This document shows positions 6,693-12,905 of a stretch of 12,905 nucleotides of DNA, in pieces (position 1 is the stretch's first letter; every line of letters starts with the position of its first letter). Made by a program: the position numbers and the translations under genes. A model generated the notes under the pieces. That model worked only from the letters and a program-made list of their open reading frames with translations, was not told the origin of the DNA and searched no databases. Origin of the DNA: DSOS01 sp035286585 (lineage in GTDB: Bacteria; Chloroflexota; Anaerolineae; Anaerolineales; UBA4823); NCBI GenBank assembly GCA_035286585.1, contig DATEDC010000247.1:1-12905 (forward strand), read 5' to 3'.

Positions 6693-8462
6693 TCATGGTA
6701 ATTCAACTCGAACGTGCAATTCTTTTAATTGTTCCTCATCCACCGGTGACGGGGCGTTCGCCATCACATCCCGTGCGGTCTGCGTCTTGGGAAAAGCGAT
6801 GACTTCGCGGATATTGGGCTCATCCAACAGCACCATGCACAGGCGGTCGATTCCAGAGGCGATTCCGCCATGCGGCGGTGTGCCGTATTCAAACGCTTCC
6901 AGCAGGTGCCCAAAGCGCTGCCCGGCTGTGTCCGCATCCAGACCGATCAGCTTGAACACCTTCTCCTGTAGCTGCCGGTCGTGGATACGAATCGAGCCGC
7001 CGCCAACCTCAACATTGTTGAGCACCAGGTCATACTGTTGGCCGCGCGCTTTCCCAGGGTCGCTGTCCAGTAAGGGGACGTCCTCGGGCATGGGCGCGGT
7101 GAAGAGGTGGTGGCTCGGGTCCCAACGCTGCTCCGTTTCGTTCCACTGGACGAACGGAAAATCTACCACCCAGCAAAAAGCCAGGACGTTCGGGTCAGCC
7201 AGGCACAGGCGCTCTGCGAGCATCACCCGCAGCCGTCCCAGCGCTTCGTAAACTACGGAAGGTTTACCGGCGACGAACAGGAGCAGGTCCCCCGCTTGGG
7301 TCTCCATGCGCTCCAGCCAGGAACTCACCCGCTCGGGCGCCAGGTACTTGCTGAAAGACGAGCGCTGTTCCCCCTGCGGCGTGATCGCCAGATATGCCAG
7401 GCCCTTCGCCCCAAACTGGCGCACATATTCGCTCAATTCATCCACTTGCTTCCGGCTGTACTCGCCAAGACCCTTCGCGTTGATCCCGCGCACGTGCCCC
7501 CCGCTGAGGACCGCGTTCTCGAAAACTTGAAAACCACAGCCCTCCGCCAGGTCGCCCACATCCTTGAGCTCCAGACCATAGCGCAGGTCGGGGTTATCCT
7601 TGCCAAAGCGATCGAGCGCCTGCTGATAGGTCAGGCGTGGAAAAGGCGAGGCCAGCAGTTGTTTGTTGGGTAACACTTCAGCCACCATCTTTGTGTACAT
7701 GGCTTCCATCAGTTGCATCACATCCTCGCGGTGGACAAAAGACATTTCCAGGTCCAGTTGGGTGAACTCAGGCTGCCGGTCTACGCGCTGATCTTCATCC
7801 CGAAAACAGCGCGCCATCTGGAAGTAACGCTCTATGCCGGCGACCATCAGCAATTGTTTGAGCTGTTGGGGTGATTGCGGCAGGGCATAGAATTCGCCAG
7901 GGTGCAATCGCGAAGGCACCAGGTAATCGCGCGCCCCCTCGGGTGTGGTCTTGAACAGTATCGGCGTTTCGATTTCCAGGAAATCGTGCTGATCCAGGTA
8001 ATCACGGATGAATTTGACCATGCGGTGGCGGAGAATCAGGTTATTGAGCAACCGTTGGCGGCGTAAATCCAGGTAGCGGTAACGCAGGCGCATGTGCTCA
8101 TCAGTCTCCTCTTCGCTGCTGATCATGAACGGGAGCGACTTGGATGAATTGAGCACTCTAACCACTCGCGCGTCCACTTCGACTTCGCCCGTGGGTAGAT
8201 TGGGGTTTTCAGACCCGGCAGGGCGGGGGCGCACCACGCCTTCCACCTGCAGCACCCATTCCATGCGCACCGAAGTCATTGCCCGGTGCGCCTCAGGCGA
8301 GGCGTCCGGATTAGCAACCACCTGCAGCAGACCAAAGCGGTCGCGCAGGTCCACAAATGTCAACCCACCATGATCCCTGCGGCGGTGCACCCAGCCCGCC
8401 AGGGATACTTCCTGTCCGATATGTTCACGACGCAGTTCACCACAAGTGTGGGTCTTGTACAT
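6693..8462 (-). CDS. aspS: Aspartyl-tRNA synthetase, bacterial type
   Basis: A 589-residue bacterial-type AspRS. The OB-fold anticodon domain spans about 1-105 (SLAGWVHRRRDHGGLTFVDL), motif 2 lies near 219-240 (CFRDEDQRVDRQPEFTQLD), a GAD insertion domain is in the middle, and the C-terminus has GGGSIRIHD and motif 3 (GIDRLCMVLL, then IREVIAFPKTQ). Length and domain order are normal for the family. His31 and Gly83 are the states associated with non-discriminating AspRS, which also charges tRNA-Asn; discriminating enzymes such as E. coli AspRS have Leu at 31. I chose ATG at 8462 because GGAGG lies 6 bases upstream; an in-frame TTG at 8477 overlaps that site. A leader with an attenuator-like hairpin precedes it, and asnS follows in the same operon. 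Confidence 0.95.
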   Translation of the reverse strand: MYKTHTCGELRREHIGQEVSLAGWVHRRRDHGGLTFVDLRDRFGLLQVVANPDASPEAHRAMTSVRMEWVLQVEGVVRPRPAGSENPNLPTGEVEVDARVVRVLNSSKSLPFMISSEEETDEHMRLRYRYLDLRRQRLLNNLILRHRMVKFIRDYLDQHDFLEIETPILFKTTPEGARDYLVPSRLHPGEFYALPQSPQQLKQLLMVAGIERYFQMARCFRDEDQRVDRQPEFTQLDLEMSFVHREDVMQLMEAMYTKMVAEVLPNKQLLASPFPRLTYQQALDRFGKDNPDLRYGLELKDVGDLAEGCGFQVFENAVLSGGHVRGINAKGLGEYSRKQVDELSEYVRQFGAKGLAYLAITPQGEQRSSFSKYLAPERVSSWLERMETQAGDLLLFVAGKPSVVYEALGRLRVMLAERLCLADPNVLAFCWVVDFPFVQWNETEQRWDPSHHLFTAPMPEDVPLLDSDPGKARGQQYDLVLNNVEVGGGSIRIHDRQLQEKVFKLIGLDADTAGQRFGHLLEAFEYGTPPHGGIASGIDRLCMVLLDEPNIREVIAFPKTQTARDVMANAPSPVDEEQLKELHVRVELP

Positions 8463-8674
8463 GGATGGCCTCCGCAATAAAAATAAATCGCCCTCCGCCG
8501 GGTGCGTCGGGCGATCTATGCTCTTAGCCTGAGATTAACTCTCTGGCAGGCTGAACCAATCCGCCCGGCGCCAAACCGTGGGATCATTAGCGTTCAGATT
8601 CGAATTGACAACAACTTTGCAGCCGTTCATAGGTACGCTTCGTCCAGCCTGAGACTTAATTGGACGAAATTATA
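8463..8674 (-). promoter_or_regulatory. aspS leader with promoter and attenuator, possible T-box
   Basis: On the minus strand a perfect TATAAT (8674-8669; no clear -35) opens a leader of about 200 bases. It can form a hairpin near the start (CGTCCA with TGGACG, 8664-8659 and 8646-8641 region), a second one (AGCCTG with CAGGCT, 8552-8547 and 8531-8526), and a terminator-like hairpin at the end. TCTCAGGCT occurs twice, near both hairpins. UGGCGCCGGG at 8573-8564 resembles the T-box core UGGNACCGCG at 8 of 10 positions, and its UGGC would fit the GCCA end of tRNA-Asp. I could not place a specifier loop with an Asp codon, so a T-box is a hypothesis, while attenuation in general is likely. Confidence 0.45.
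8476..8515 (-). terminator. Intrinsic terminator/attenuator in the aspS leader
   Basis: On the minus strand ATCGCCC (8515-8509) pairs perfectly with GGGCGAT (8493-8487), followed at once by a U-rich tract TTTATTTTTATT overlapping 8486-8475. The aspS ribosome binding site GGAGG comes right after. CCCGGCG in the hairpin loop region (8502-8496) can instead pair with CGCCGGG upstream (8570-8564), offering a competing fold. Confidence 0.6.
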
Positions 8675-8702
8675 GCACAGGTGGGCGCTTTACGGGAGGG
8701 AT

Positions 8703-8740
8703 GGGTGTGACAAAAGTTGTACGTGACAATAATCACACCC
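8703..8740. promoter_or_regulatory. Nested inverted repeats, candidate operator
   Basis: GGGTGTGA (8703-8710) and TCACACCC (8733-8740) form a perfect 8-bp inverted repeat. Inside it TTGT (8717-8720) and ACAA (8726-8729) form a second one with 5 bases between. It lies between the divergent promoters of aspS and the cytochrome lipoprotein. The regulator is unknown. Confidence 0.3.
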
Positions 8741-8762
8741 GGAATGGATGATCCTTCCTAAT

Positions 8763-8787
8763 CCAATTCTCATAATTGGGCTATAAT
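8763..8787 (+). promoter_or_regulatory. Promoter of the octahaem lipoprotein gene with overlapping palindrome
   Basis: TATAAT at 8782-8787 is the best -10 for the downstream cytochrome; the -35 region is poor. The perfect palindrome CCAATT-CTCAT-AATTGG (8763-8779) fills the spacer just upstream, a typical place for a repressor or activator. A leader of about 110 bases follows, with GCACC...GGTGC pairing at about 8868-8882. Confidence 0.45.
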
Positions 8788-8904
8788 ACCTGCTGTGGGA
8801 TACTGCTCACCCCTATCAGATTACTCGGCGACCAGGTGAGATCAATAGTATTCGGGCGAGGTTACCGCACCTGTACCGGTGCCTGATCACAAGGAGGATG
8901 CACA

Positions 8905-10161
8905 ATGATACGCAAAATGCTCATACTCGCTGTTGCTTTGATTTCACTGGCGCTGCTTCTTGTGGCTTGCGCAGGTCCGTCTGGACCAGCCGGACCCGGC
9001 GGGCCGGCTGGACCTGCCGGACCGGAAGGCCCACAAGGGCCACCCGGTAAGGAGGGGCCTCCAGGCCCTCCCGGTCCAGCCGGTGAGGCAGCCAGCGCGG
9101 CAGCCGCCAACTACGTTGGCGCCCAAATATGTGCGGGCTGCCACTCGGAAATCTTCGATGTCTACATGAAATCCGGCCACGCATGGAAGCTCAATCCGGT
9201 TGTGAATGGGCAACCGCCGGAATATCCCTTTACCCAGATCACCGAGCTGCCTCAGGGCTATACCTGGGATGATATCCTTTTCATCATCGGTGGTTATAAC
9301 TGGAAGGCCCGCTTCGTCGACAAGGATGGGTATATTATCACTGATGAGCCAGGCAAAGCCGGCAACACCGAATATCTGAATCAGTGGAACTTCGCCAATC
9401 CAATCGTCGGCAAGGAAGCGGGCTGGGTGACCTACGAATCCGGCAAAGAGAAGAAGCCCTACGATTGCGGCTCCTGCCACACCACCGGTTACAGCCCGCA
9501 AGGCAATCAGGATGGCTTACCCGGACTGGTGGGCACCTGGGCGGAGCCCGGCATTAAGTGTGAGGAGTGCCACGGCCCCGGCAGCCTGCATATCACCAAT
9601 CCGCGCGGTATTGCCATGCAGATCGTCAGGGATGGTGAGTTGTGCGGGCAGTGTCACCGCCGCGGGGAGATCGAATCGGTGAACGCCTCTGGAGGCTTTA
9701 TTCAGCACCACGAACAATACGAGGAGCTCTTCCAGAGCAAGCACGTCATTATCGAATGTGTGGTTTGCCACGACCCACACAAGGGTGTGGTGCAACTACA
9801 AAAAGCCGGAGAGCCCACCACGCGCACAGCCTGCGAGAATTGTCACTTCGAGAAAGCCAAGTATCAGAAGAACGCCACGCACGTCGGGTTAAAATTAAGC
9901 TGCCTCGAATGCCATATGCCCCGTGTGACCAAGAGCGCCTGGGGCGATGAAGAAAAATTCACCGCCGATATTCGCACTCACCTGATGGCGATCGATCCCA
10001 CCCAGATCGAGCAATTCAGTGAAGATGGCACGGTAGCTCTATCCCAGATCGGGTTGAATTTCGCCTGCCGCCACTGCCATGGCGCCGGTTTCGGGTCGCC
10101 TAAAACGGACGAGGAACTGATCGCCGGCGCAACCGGATACCACGATCGTCCTGCACCCTGA
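8905..10161 (+). CDS. Octahaem c-type cytochrome lipoprotein with collagen-like segment
   Basis: The 418-residue product is an exported electron carrier. A signal with lipobox LVAC puts lipid on Cys22. Residues 24-62 are 13 uninterrupted Gly-X-Y triplets (GPSGPAGPGG... GPAGEA), a collagen-like stalk. Eight CXXCH haem sites follow, with first Cys at 76, 188, 219, 247, 285, 310, 333 and 388, and many free His that could be distal ligands. CHTTGY, CHGPG, CHDPH and CHMP around the haems resemble the cytochrome c554-like / doubled-CXXCH families. The 108-residue gap between haems 1 and 2 suggests an inserted domain. AGGAGG lies 7 bases before the ATG. The gene has its own promoter and terminator. 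Likely role: extracytoplasmic electron transfer, perhaps to an outside acceptor; the substrate is unknown. Confidence 0.88.
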   Translation: MIRKMLILAVALISLALLLVACAGPSGPAGPGGPAGPAGPEGPQGPPGKEGPPGPPGPAGEAASAAAANYVGAQICAGCHSEIFDVYMKSGHAWKLNPVVNGQPPEYPFTQITELPQGYTWDDILFIIGGYNWKARFVDKDGYIITDEPGKAGNTEYLNQWNFANPIVGKEAGWVTYESGKEKKPYDCGSCHTTGYSPQGNQDGLPGLVGTWAEPGIKCEECHGPGSLHITNPRGIAMQIVRDGELCGQCHRRGEIESVNASGGFIQHHEQYEELFQSKHVIIECVVCHDPHKGVVQLQKAGEPTTRTACENCHFEKAKYQKNATHVGLKLSCLECHMPRVTKSAWGDEEKFTADIRTHLMAIDPTQIEQFSEDGTVALSQIGLNFACRHCHGAGFGSPKTDEELIAGATGYHDRPAP

Positions 10162-10195
10162 CCCAAGACTGGCAAGTACTCGACCAGGATCACAC

Positions 10196-10229
10196 GCTCT
10201 CCTTCTCTACTTTGAGGAGGAGAGCTTTT
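10196..10229 (+). terminator. Rho-independent terminator after the octahaem lipoprotein gene
   Basis: GCTCTCCT (10196-10203) pairs perfectly with AGGAGAGC (10218-10225), followed by TTTT (10226-10229). It starts 35 bases after the stop codon and separates this gene from the next cytochrome operon. Confidence 0.75.
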
Positions 10230-10438
10230 AATGTTACTTCTATCGAATTTGAATGTGACATTTTGAACTAACGGATTTGCGTAAAAAAAATTAAAATGAA
10301 ATGAGTGAAAATACCCAATTCTAAAATTGTTGTTGGGGCAAGTGACCAAACGCATTGTGTATTTAATTGGGTAAGAGAATTAAATGGTAAACATGCTCTC
10401 TATGCAGGCAACCTTTGACCCTCTCAGGAGCAGATATT
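10230..10438 (+). promoter_or_regulatory. AT-rich upstream region of the octahaem-FeS-NrfD operon
   Basis: No gene lies here. The strip is AT-rich and holds a perfect inverted repeat ACCCAATT (10313-10320) / AATTGGGT (10365-10372), plus a short palindrome CAATT-CTAA-AATTG at 10316-10329 that resembles the one upstream of the octahaem lipoprotein gene. I could not pick a convincing -35/-10 pair; TTGAAC at 10263 and TTGTGT at 10355 are possible -35s with poor -10s. Confidence 0.35.
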
Positions 10439-11443
10439 ATGGTTCGTTTTAAATTCCGAACTTCTCGCAAAAGCTGGCTGGCATTTTTTGCCGTCTTTAC
10501 AATCAGCATGATCGCTGGAGCTGCCATCAGTCTGGCTCAACCCGTACAGGCAGCGCCCGGTGTAGCCCCTGAACTCCAAACCCAAACCGGGACCTACGCC
10601 GGCTCATCAGCCTGTGCAAATTGTCACACCGATATCCACGCGGATTGGTTGGGAACGCGGCATAAAGAAGCCTTCTCCTCGCCCATTTTCCAGCGTGACT
10701 GGACCGAAATGGGTTCTCAGGTCCGTTGCCTGGAATGCCATACTACAGGGTATGATCGGGCCACAGGCGAATATGTCGAGGAAGGCGTCACCTGCGAATC
10801 TTGCCATGGTCCGTTTCAAACCGGGCACCCGGAGGCACAAATGCCGATTACGCCCAACGCAGAATTATGCAGCCGTTGCCATAAGCAGACCACCGACGAA
10901 TGGCGCGCCAGCGTGCACAGCGCAACCGGCATCCAGTGCGAGGCCTGCCACAACCCGCACGCCCAAACACCCATGGCTGCTTCGATCACAGAATTATGCA
11001 CCAATTGCCATAAAGAGCGTGGTGACTCCTTCACCCATGGCACCCACGCCAACGCGGGCCTGGAATGCAGCAACTGCCATATGTACACCAGCCCACGCTC
11101 CATGAGCCCCATCGAAGGCCTGGTGCCTACCGGGCATACATTCTCGGTAGGATCGGAAGCCTGTATCGGCTGCCACCAGGATACTGTTCACAGCCGCGAT
11201 GAAATCATCAAGTTGTCTGGGGAAATCCAAAACGTAGCCGTGCAGGATACCGCCACATTGGAGCAAAAGATCGATGAGCAAAACCAGCTCATCTCTTCGC
11301 TGGAATCGCGTTCGGCAGTGCGCCTGTACACGGGCCTTGCGCAGGGCGCAATTATCGGACTGATTACCGGAGGCGTAGCGGCATGGGTGGTGAGCCGGGG
11401 CATCCGCGTAATCGAGGTTGAAGACAATGGCAAAGAAAACTAA
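10439..11443 (+). CDS. Membrane-anchored octahaem c-type cytochrome of an NrfD module
   Basis: A 334-residue cytochrome. A signal peptide (hydrophobic 13-33, probable cleavage near AQPVQA/AP, residue 38-39) exports it. Eight CXXCH sites start at Cys 59, 97, 119, 144, 167, 187, 210 and 242, in compact spacing with CHTTGY, CHGP and CHNPH around haems 2, 3 and 5, as in the upstream lipoprotein. After the haem domain comes a likely coiled coil (about 255-292, TLEQKIDEQNQLISSLESR) and one membrane helix (about 297-318) with a short charged tail inside. ATG 10439 is chosen because CAGGAG lies 8 bases upstream; a TTG at 10415 precedes that site. The next gene overlaps by 17 bases. Probably the haem subunit that links a quinone-reactive complex to outside partners. 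Confidence 0.88.
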   Translation: MVRFKFRTSRKSWLAFFAVFTISMIAGAAISLAQPVQAAPGVAPELQTQTGTYAGSSACANCHTDIHADWLGTRHKEAFSSPIFQRDWTEMGSQVRCLECHTTGYDRATGEYVEEGVTCESCHGPFQTGHPEAQMPITPNAELCSRCHKQTTDEWRASVHSATGIQCEACHNPHAQTPMAASITELCTNCHKERGDSFTHGTHANAGLECSNCHMYTSPRSMSPIEGLVPTGHTFSVGSEACIGCHQDTVHSRDEIIKLSGEIQNVAVQDTATLEQKIDEQNQLISSLESRSAVRLYTGLAQGAIIGLITGGVAAWVVSRGIRVIEVEDNGKEN

Positions 11444-12251
11444 GATCAAGCTCGAACTCAGCCGGCGGGATTTTCTGACTGTTGCAGCGGCTGCAGCTGG
11501 CTCGGTTGTCGCCGCCCAGGCGCTCACCGTCGGCCCTCTCTCCCCCTTCTCCGTCCTGAAACAAACCCAGATCCAGGGAGAAGATGGACAAAGCCACGGA
11601 AATAGCAAATACCGCTGGGGTATGATCATCAATCTGGATAGATGTATCGGCTGTGAGTATTGCTTGCGCGCCTGTAGCGCCACCAACGATGTGCCCGCCG
11701 ATCGACCCTGGAATATCGTCGTGGCCGAGCAAAACTCCTCAGGGATTCCTTTCTTCTTCAGCCGCCCTTGTCTACATTGCCAGGAGGCTCCCTGTGTTGA
11801 AGTCTGCCCGGTCAAAGCTACCTACCGCCGCGAAGATGGTCTGATCGTGATGGACTATGACCGTTGTATAGGTTGTCGCTATTGCGAAGTCGCCTGCCCC
11901 TACGACGCCCGGCGTTTTAACTGGGAAGAAAGGGCCGAAGGCAACGAATTTATCCCCACCTGGGGAATTGCCGAGGTGCCGCGCCGGCCACGAGGCGTGG
12001 TGGAGAAATGCACCTTCTGCATCCACCGCATAGATGACGGTGTCAAGCAGGGGCTGATGCCTGGCGAGCATCCGGAAGCCACCCCCGCCTGCGTCAACAT
12101 CTGCCCGGTAGGGGCGCGCATCTTTGGTAATTTGAATGATCCCGATAGCCGTATATCTCATGAGCTGCAGGCTAACGCCACCATCCGCCTGCGCGAGGAA
12201 TTAGGCACCGAGCCAGCTGTCTATTACATCCCGCCGAAGGAGGGTCTGTAA
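11427..12251 (+). CDS. Tat-exported 4x[4Fe-4S] ferredoxin-like subunit (HybA/NrfC/DmsB type)
   Basis: A 274-residue iron-sulfur protein. The Tat signal SRRDFL (12-17) is followed by an Ala-rich hydrophobic stretch, so it is exported folded. Sixteen Cys form four cluster motifs: 73-76-79-83, 115-118-123-127, 147-150-153-157, and 195-198 with 222-226. This is the pattern of HybA, NrfC and DmsB, which pass electrons between a membrane NrfD/HybB protein and a periplasmic partner. The ATG at 11427 has GAGG 9 bases upstream; a TTG at 11418 touches that GAGG and is rejected. It overlaps the cytochrome gene by 17 bases and is followed after 2 bases by the NrfD gene, so the three are co-translated. 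No molybdopterin or hydrogenase subunit is in view. Confidence 0.92.
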   Translation: MAKKTKIKLELSRRDFLTVAAAAAGSVVAAQALTVGPLSPFSVLKQTQIQGEDGQSHGNSKYRWGMIINLDRCIGCEYCLRACSATNDVPADRPWNIVVAEQNSSGIPFFFSRPCLHCQEAPCVEVCPVKATYRREDGLIVMDYDRCIGCRYCEVACPYDARRFNWEERAEGNEFIPTWGIAEVPRRPRGVVEKCTFCIHRIDDGVKQGLMPGEHPEATPACVNICPVGARIFGNLNDPDSRISHELQANATIRLREELGTEPAVYYIPPKEGL

Positions 12252-12253
12252 TC

Positions 12254-12905
12254 ATGGCTACTTCAACCTTGAGACAAAAGTCCCCCTCTATATCCCCGGG
12301 ATTCCTGGCCTGGCTGGGTTTTATCGCTGTTTTGCTGACGATCGGGCTGGCAGCCGCCTTCGAAGTTTTTCGCAGGGGCTTGGTCGTCACCAACATGAGC
12401 GACCTGGTTCCCTGGGGTCTATGGATCACCATCGATCTATCCGCCATCGCCTTAGGCGCCGGCGCTTTCACGCTCTCGGCTGTGGTGTATCTGTTCGGTC
12501 TGAAAAAATTCCAATCTGTTATCCGTCTGGCAGTCTACGTGGGATTTATCGGTTACACCACCGCCTTGCTCACCCTGATCATGGATATCGGGCGCCCAGA
12601 CCGGTTTTGGCATCCATGGGTTTATTGGAACATCCACTCGGTTTTGTGGGAAATTACCTGGTGCATTACCATCTATCTGACAATCATGATCCTGGAGTTT
12701 GCCCCGGTAGTGCTTGAGGCGAAATTTTTTGATCCCTGGCCCTGGTTACGCCGAGTGGCTCACGGCGTACATAAAATTGCACCAGTGCTGGCCTTGTTGG
12801 GGTTGTTGGTCTCATTGTTGCACCAATCCTCCCTCGGAGCCACCTACGGTATCATAAAATCCAGGCCGATCTGGTTCAAGCCCAGCATGCCGATCATGTT
12901 CATCC
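12254..12905 (+). CDS. NrfD/PsrC-family quinol-interacting membrane subunit, HybB-like (partial)
   Basis: The first 217 residues are visible; the frame stays open to the window end. It starts 2 bases after the stop of the FeS gene. Hydrophobic helices lie at about 17-36, 52-82, 90-110, 124-148 and 174-192, half of the ten expected. Family hallmarks are MSDLVPWGLWITIDL (48-62), LIMDIGRPDRFWHPWVYWN (108-126) and HSVLWEITW, which match HybB-type members best. These proteins carry no haem; they bind menaquinone or ubiquinone and exchange electrons with the FeS subunit. With the octahaem cytochrome this gives a haem-FeS-NrfD quinone module. Whether it oxidises quinol or reduces quinone cannot be read here. 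Confidence 0.92.
   Translation, partial: MATSTLRQKSPSISPGFLAWLGFIAVLLTIGLAAAFEVFRRGLVVTNMSDLVPWGLWITIDLSAIALGAGAFTLSAVVYLFGLKKFQSVIRLAVYVGFIGYTTALLTLIMDIGRPDRFWHPWVYWNIHSVLWEITWCITIYLTIMILEFAPVVLEAKFFDPWPWLRRVAHGVHKIAPVLALLGLLVSLLHQSSLGATYGIIKSRPIWFKPSMPIMFI

Noticed and set aside
8795..8904. Cyclic di-GMP riboswitch in the leader of the cytochrome lipoprotein gene
   Set aside because: Such riboswitches often precede multihaem cytochromes, but I could not find the conserved GEMM core segments here; only a short GCACC/GGTGC stem is visible.
8905..9100. Tandem GC-rich repeat as a non-coding satellite or CRISPR-like array
   Set aside because: The 9-base periodicity is explained by Gly-Pro-X codons of the collagen-like segment; there are no spacer-sized unique units.
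8944..9501. Minus-strand open frame opposite the cytochrome lipoprotein
   Set aside because: It is the antisense of the collagen-like and haem-binding coding region; the plus strand has lipobox, Gly-X-Y and CXXCH motifs that cannot be chance.
10439..12905. Standard alternative complex III (ActABC) operon
   Set aside because: The FeS protein is a short 4-cluster type without the molybdopterin-like domain of ActB, and the haem protein has eight rather than five haems; the rest of the operon is outside the window.

Overview
The window looks like a chromosomal segment from a bacterium of the Chloroflexota, most likely the class Anaerolineae. This is an inference from gene content and protein style: a GT-C-like membrane protein of the kind common in that phylum, a LysW-like zinc ribbon, and multihaem c-type cytochromes next to an NrfD module. 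No rRNA or other marker is present to prove it. Coding DNA is GC-rich and the intergenic gaps are AT-rich. I see no insertion sequence, prophage, CRISPR array or tRNA.

Left part (1-4770): the 5' part of a DUF554 membrane protein gene runs off the left edge on the minus strand. A divergent plus-strand run follows: a small MNT-type nucleotidyltransferase without a HEPN partner, prfB (release factor 2) with the programmed +1 frameshift site CTT TGA C, and an 821-residue membrane protein that overlaps the end of prfB. Directly after its stop codon lies a decayed fragment of a major facilitator transporter.

Middle (4747-8900), minus strand: a short LysW-like zinc-ribbon protein with an acidic tail has its own promoter. 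Next comes a 390-base gap with hairpins, then an aspS-asnS pair that reads as one operon. The AspRS carries the His31 and Gly83 states associated with relaxed (tRNA-Asp plus tRNA-Asn) recognition, although an AsnRS is encoded next to it. The aspS leader ends in a strong hairpin plus U-rich tract just before the ribosome binding site, so attenuation is likely.

Right part (8740-12905), plus strand: the most distinctive region is an extracytoplasmic electron-transfer locus. An octahaem lipoprotein with a collagen-like Gly-X-Y segment after its lipidated Cys forms its own unit and ends in a good terminator. It is followed by an operon of a second octahaem cytochrome with a C-terminal membrane anchor, a Tat-exported protein with four [4Fe-4S] clusters, and an HybB-like NrfD quinol-interacting subunit cut by the window edge. 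By family knowledge, NrfD exchanges electrons with the quinone pool, the FeS protein wires it to the anchored octahaem protein, and the octahaem lipoprotein could carry electrons outward. The two cytochrome units share a similar palindrome upstream, hinting at joint control. The electron direction and terminal partner cannot be read from the sequence.
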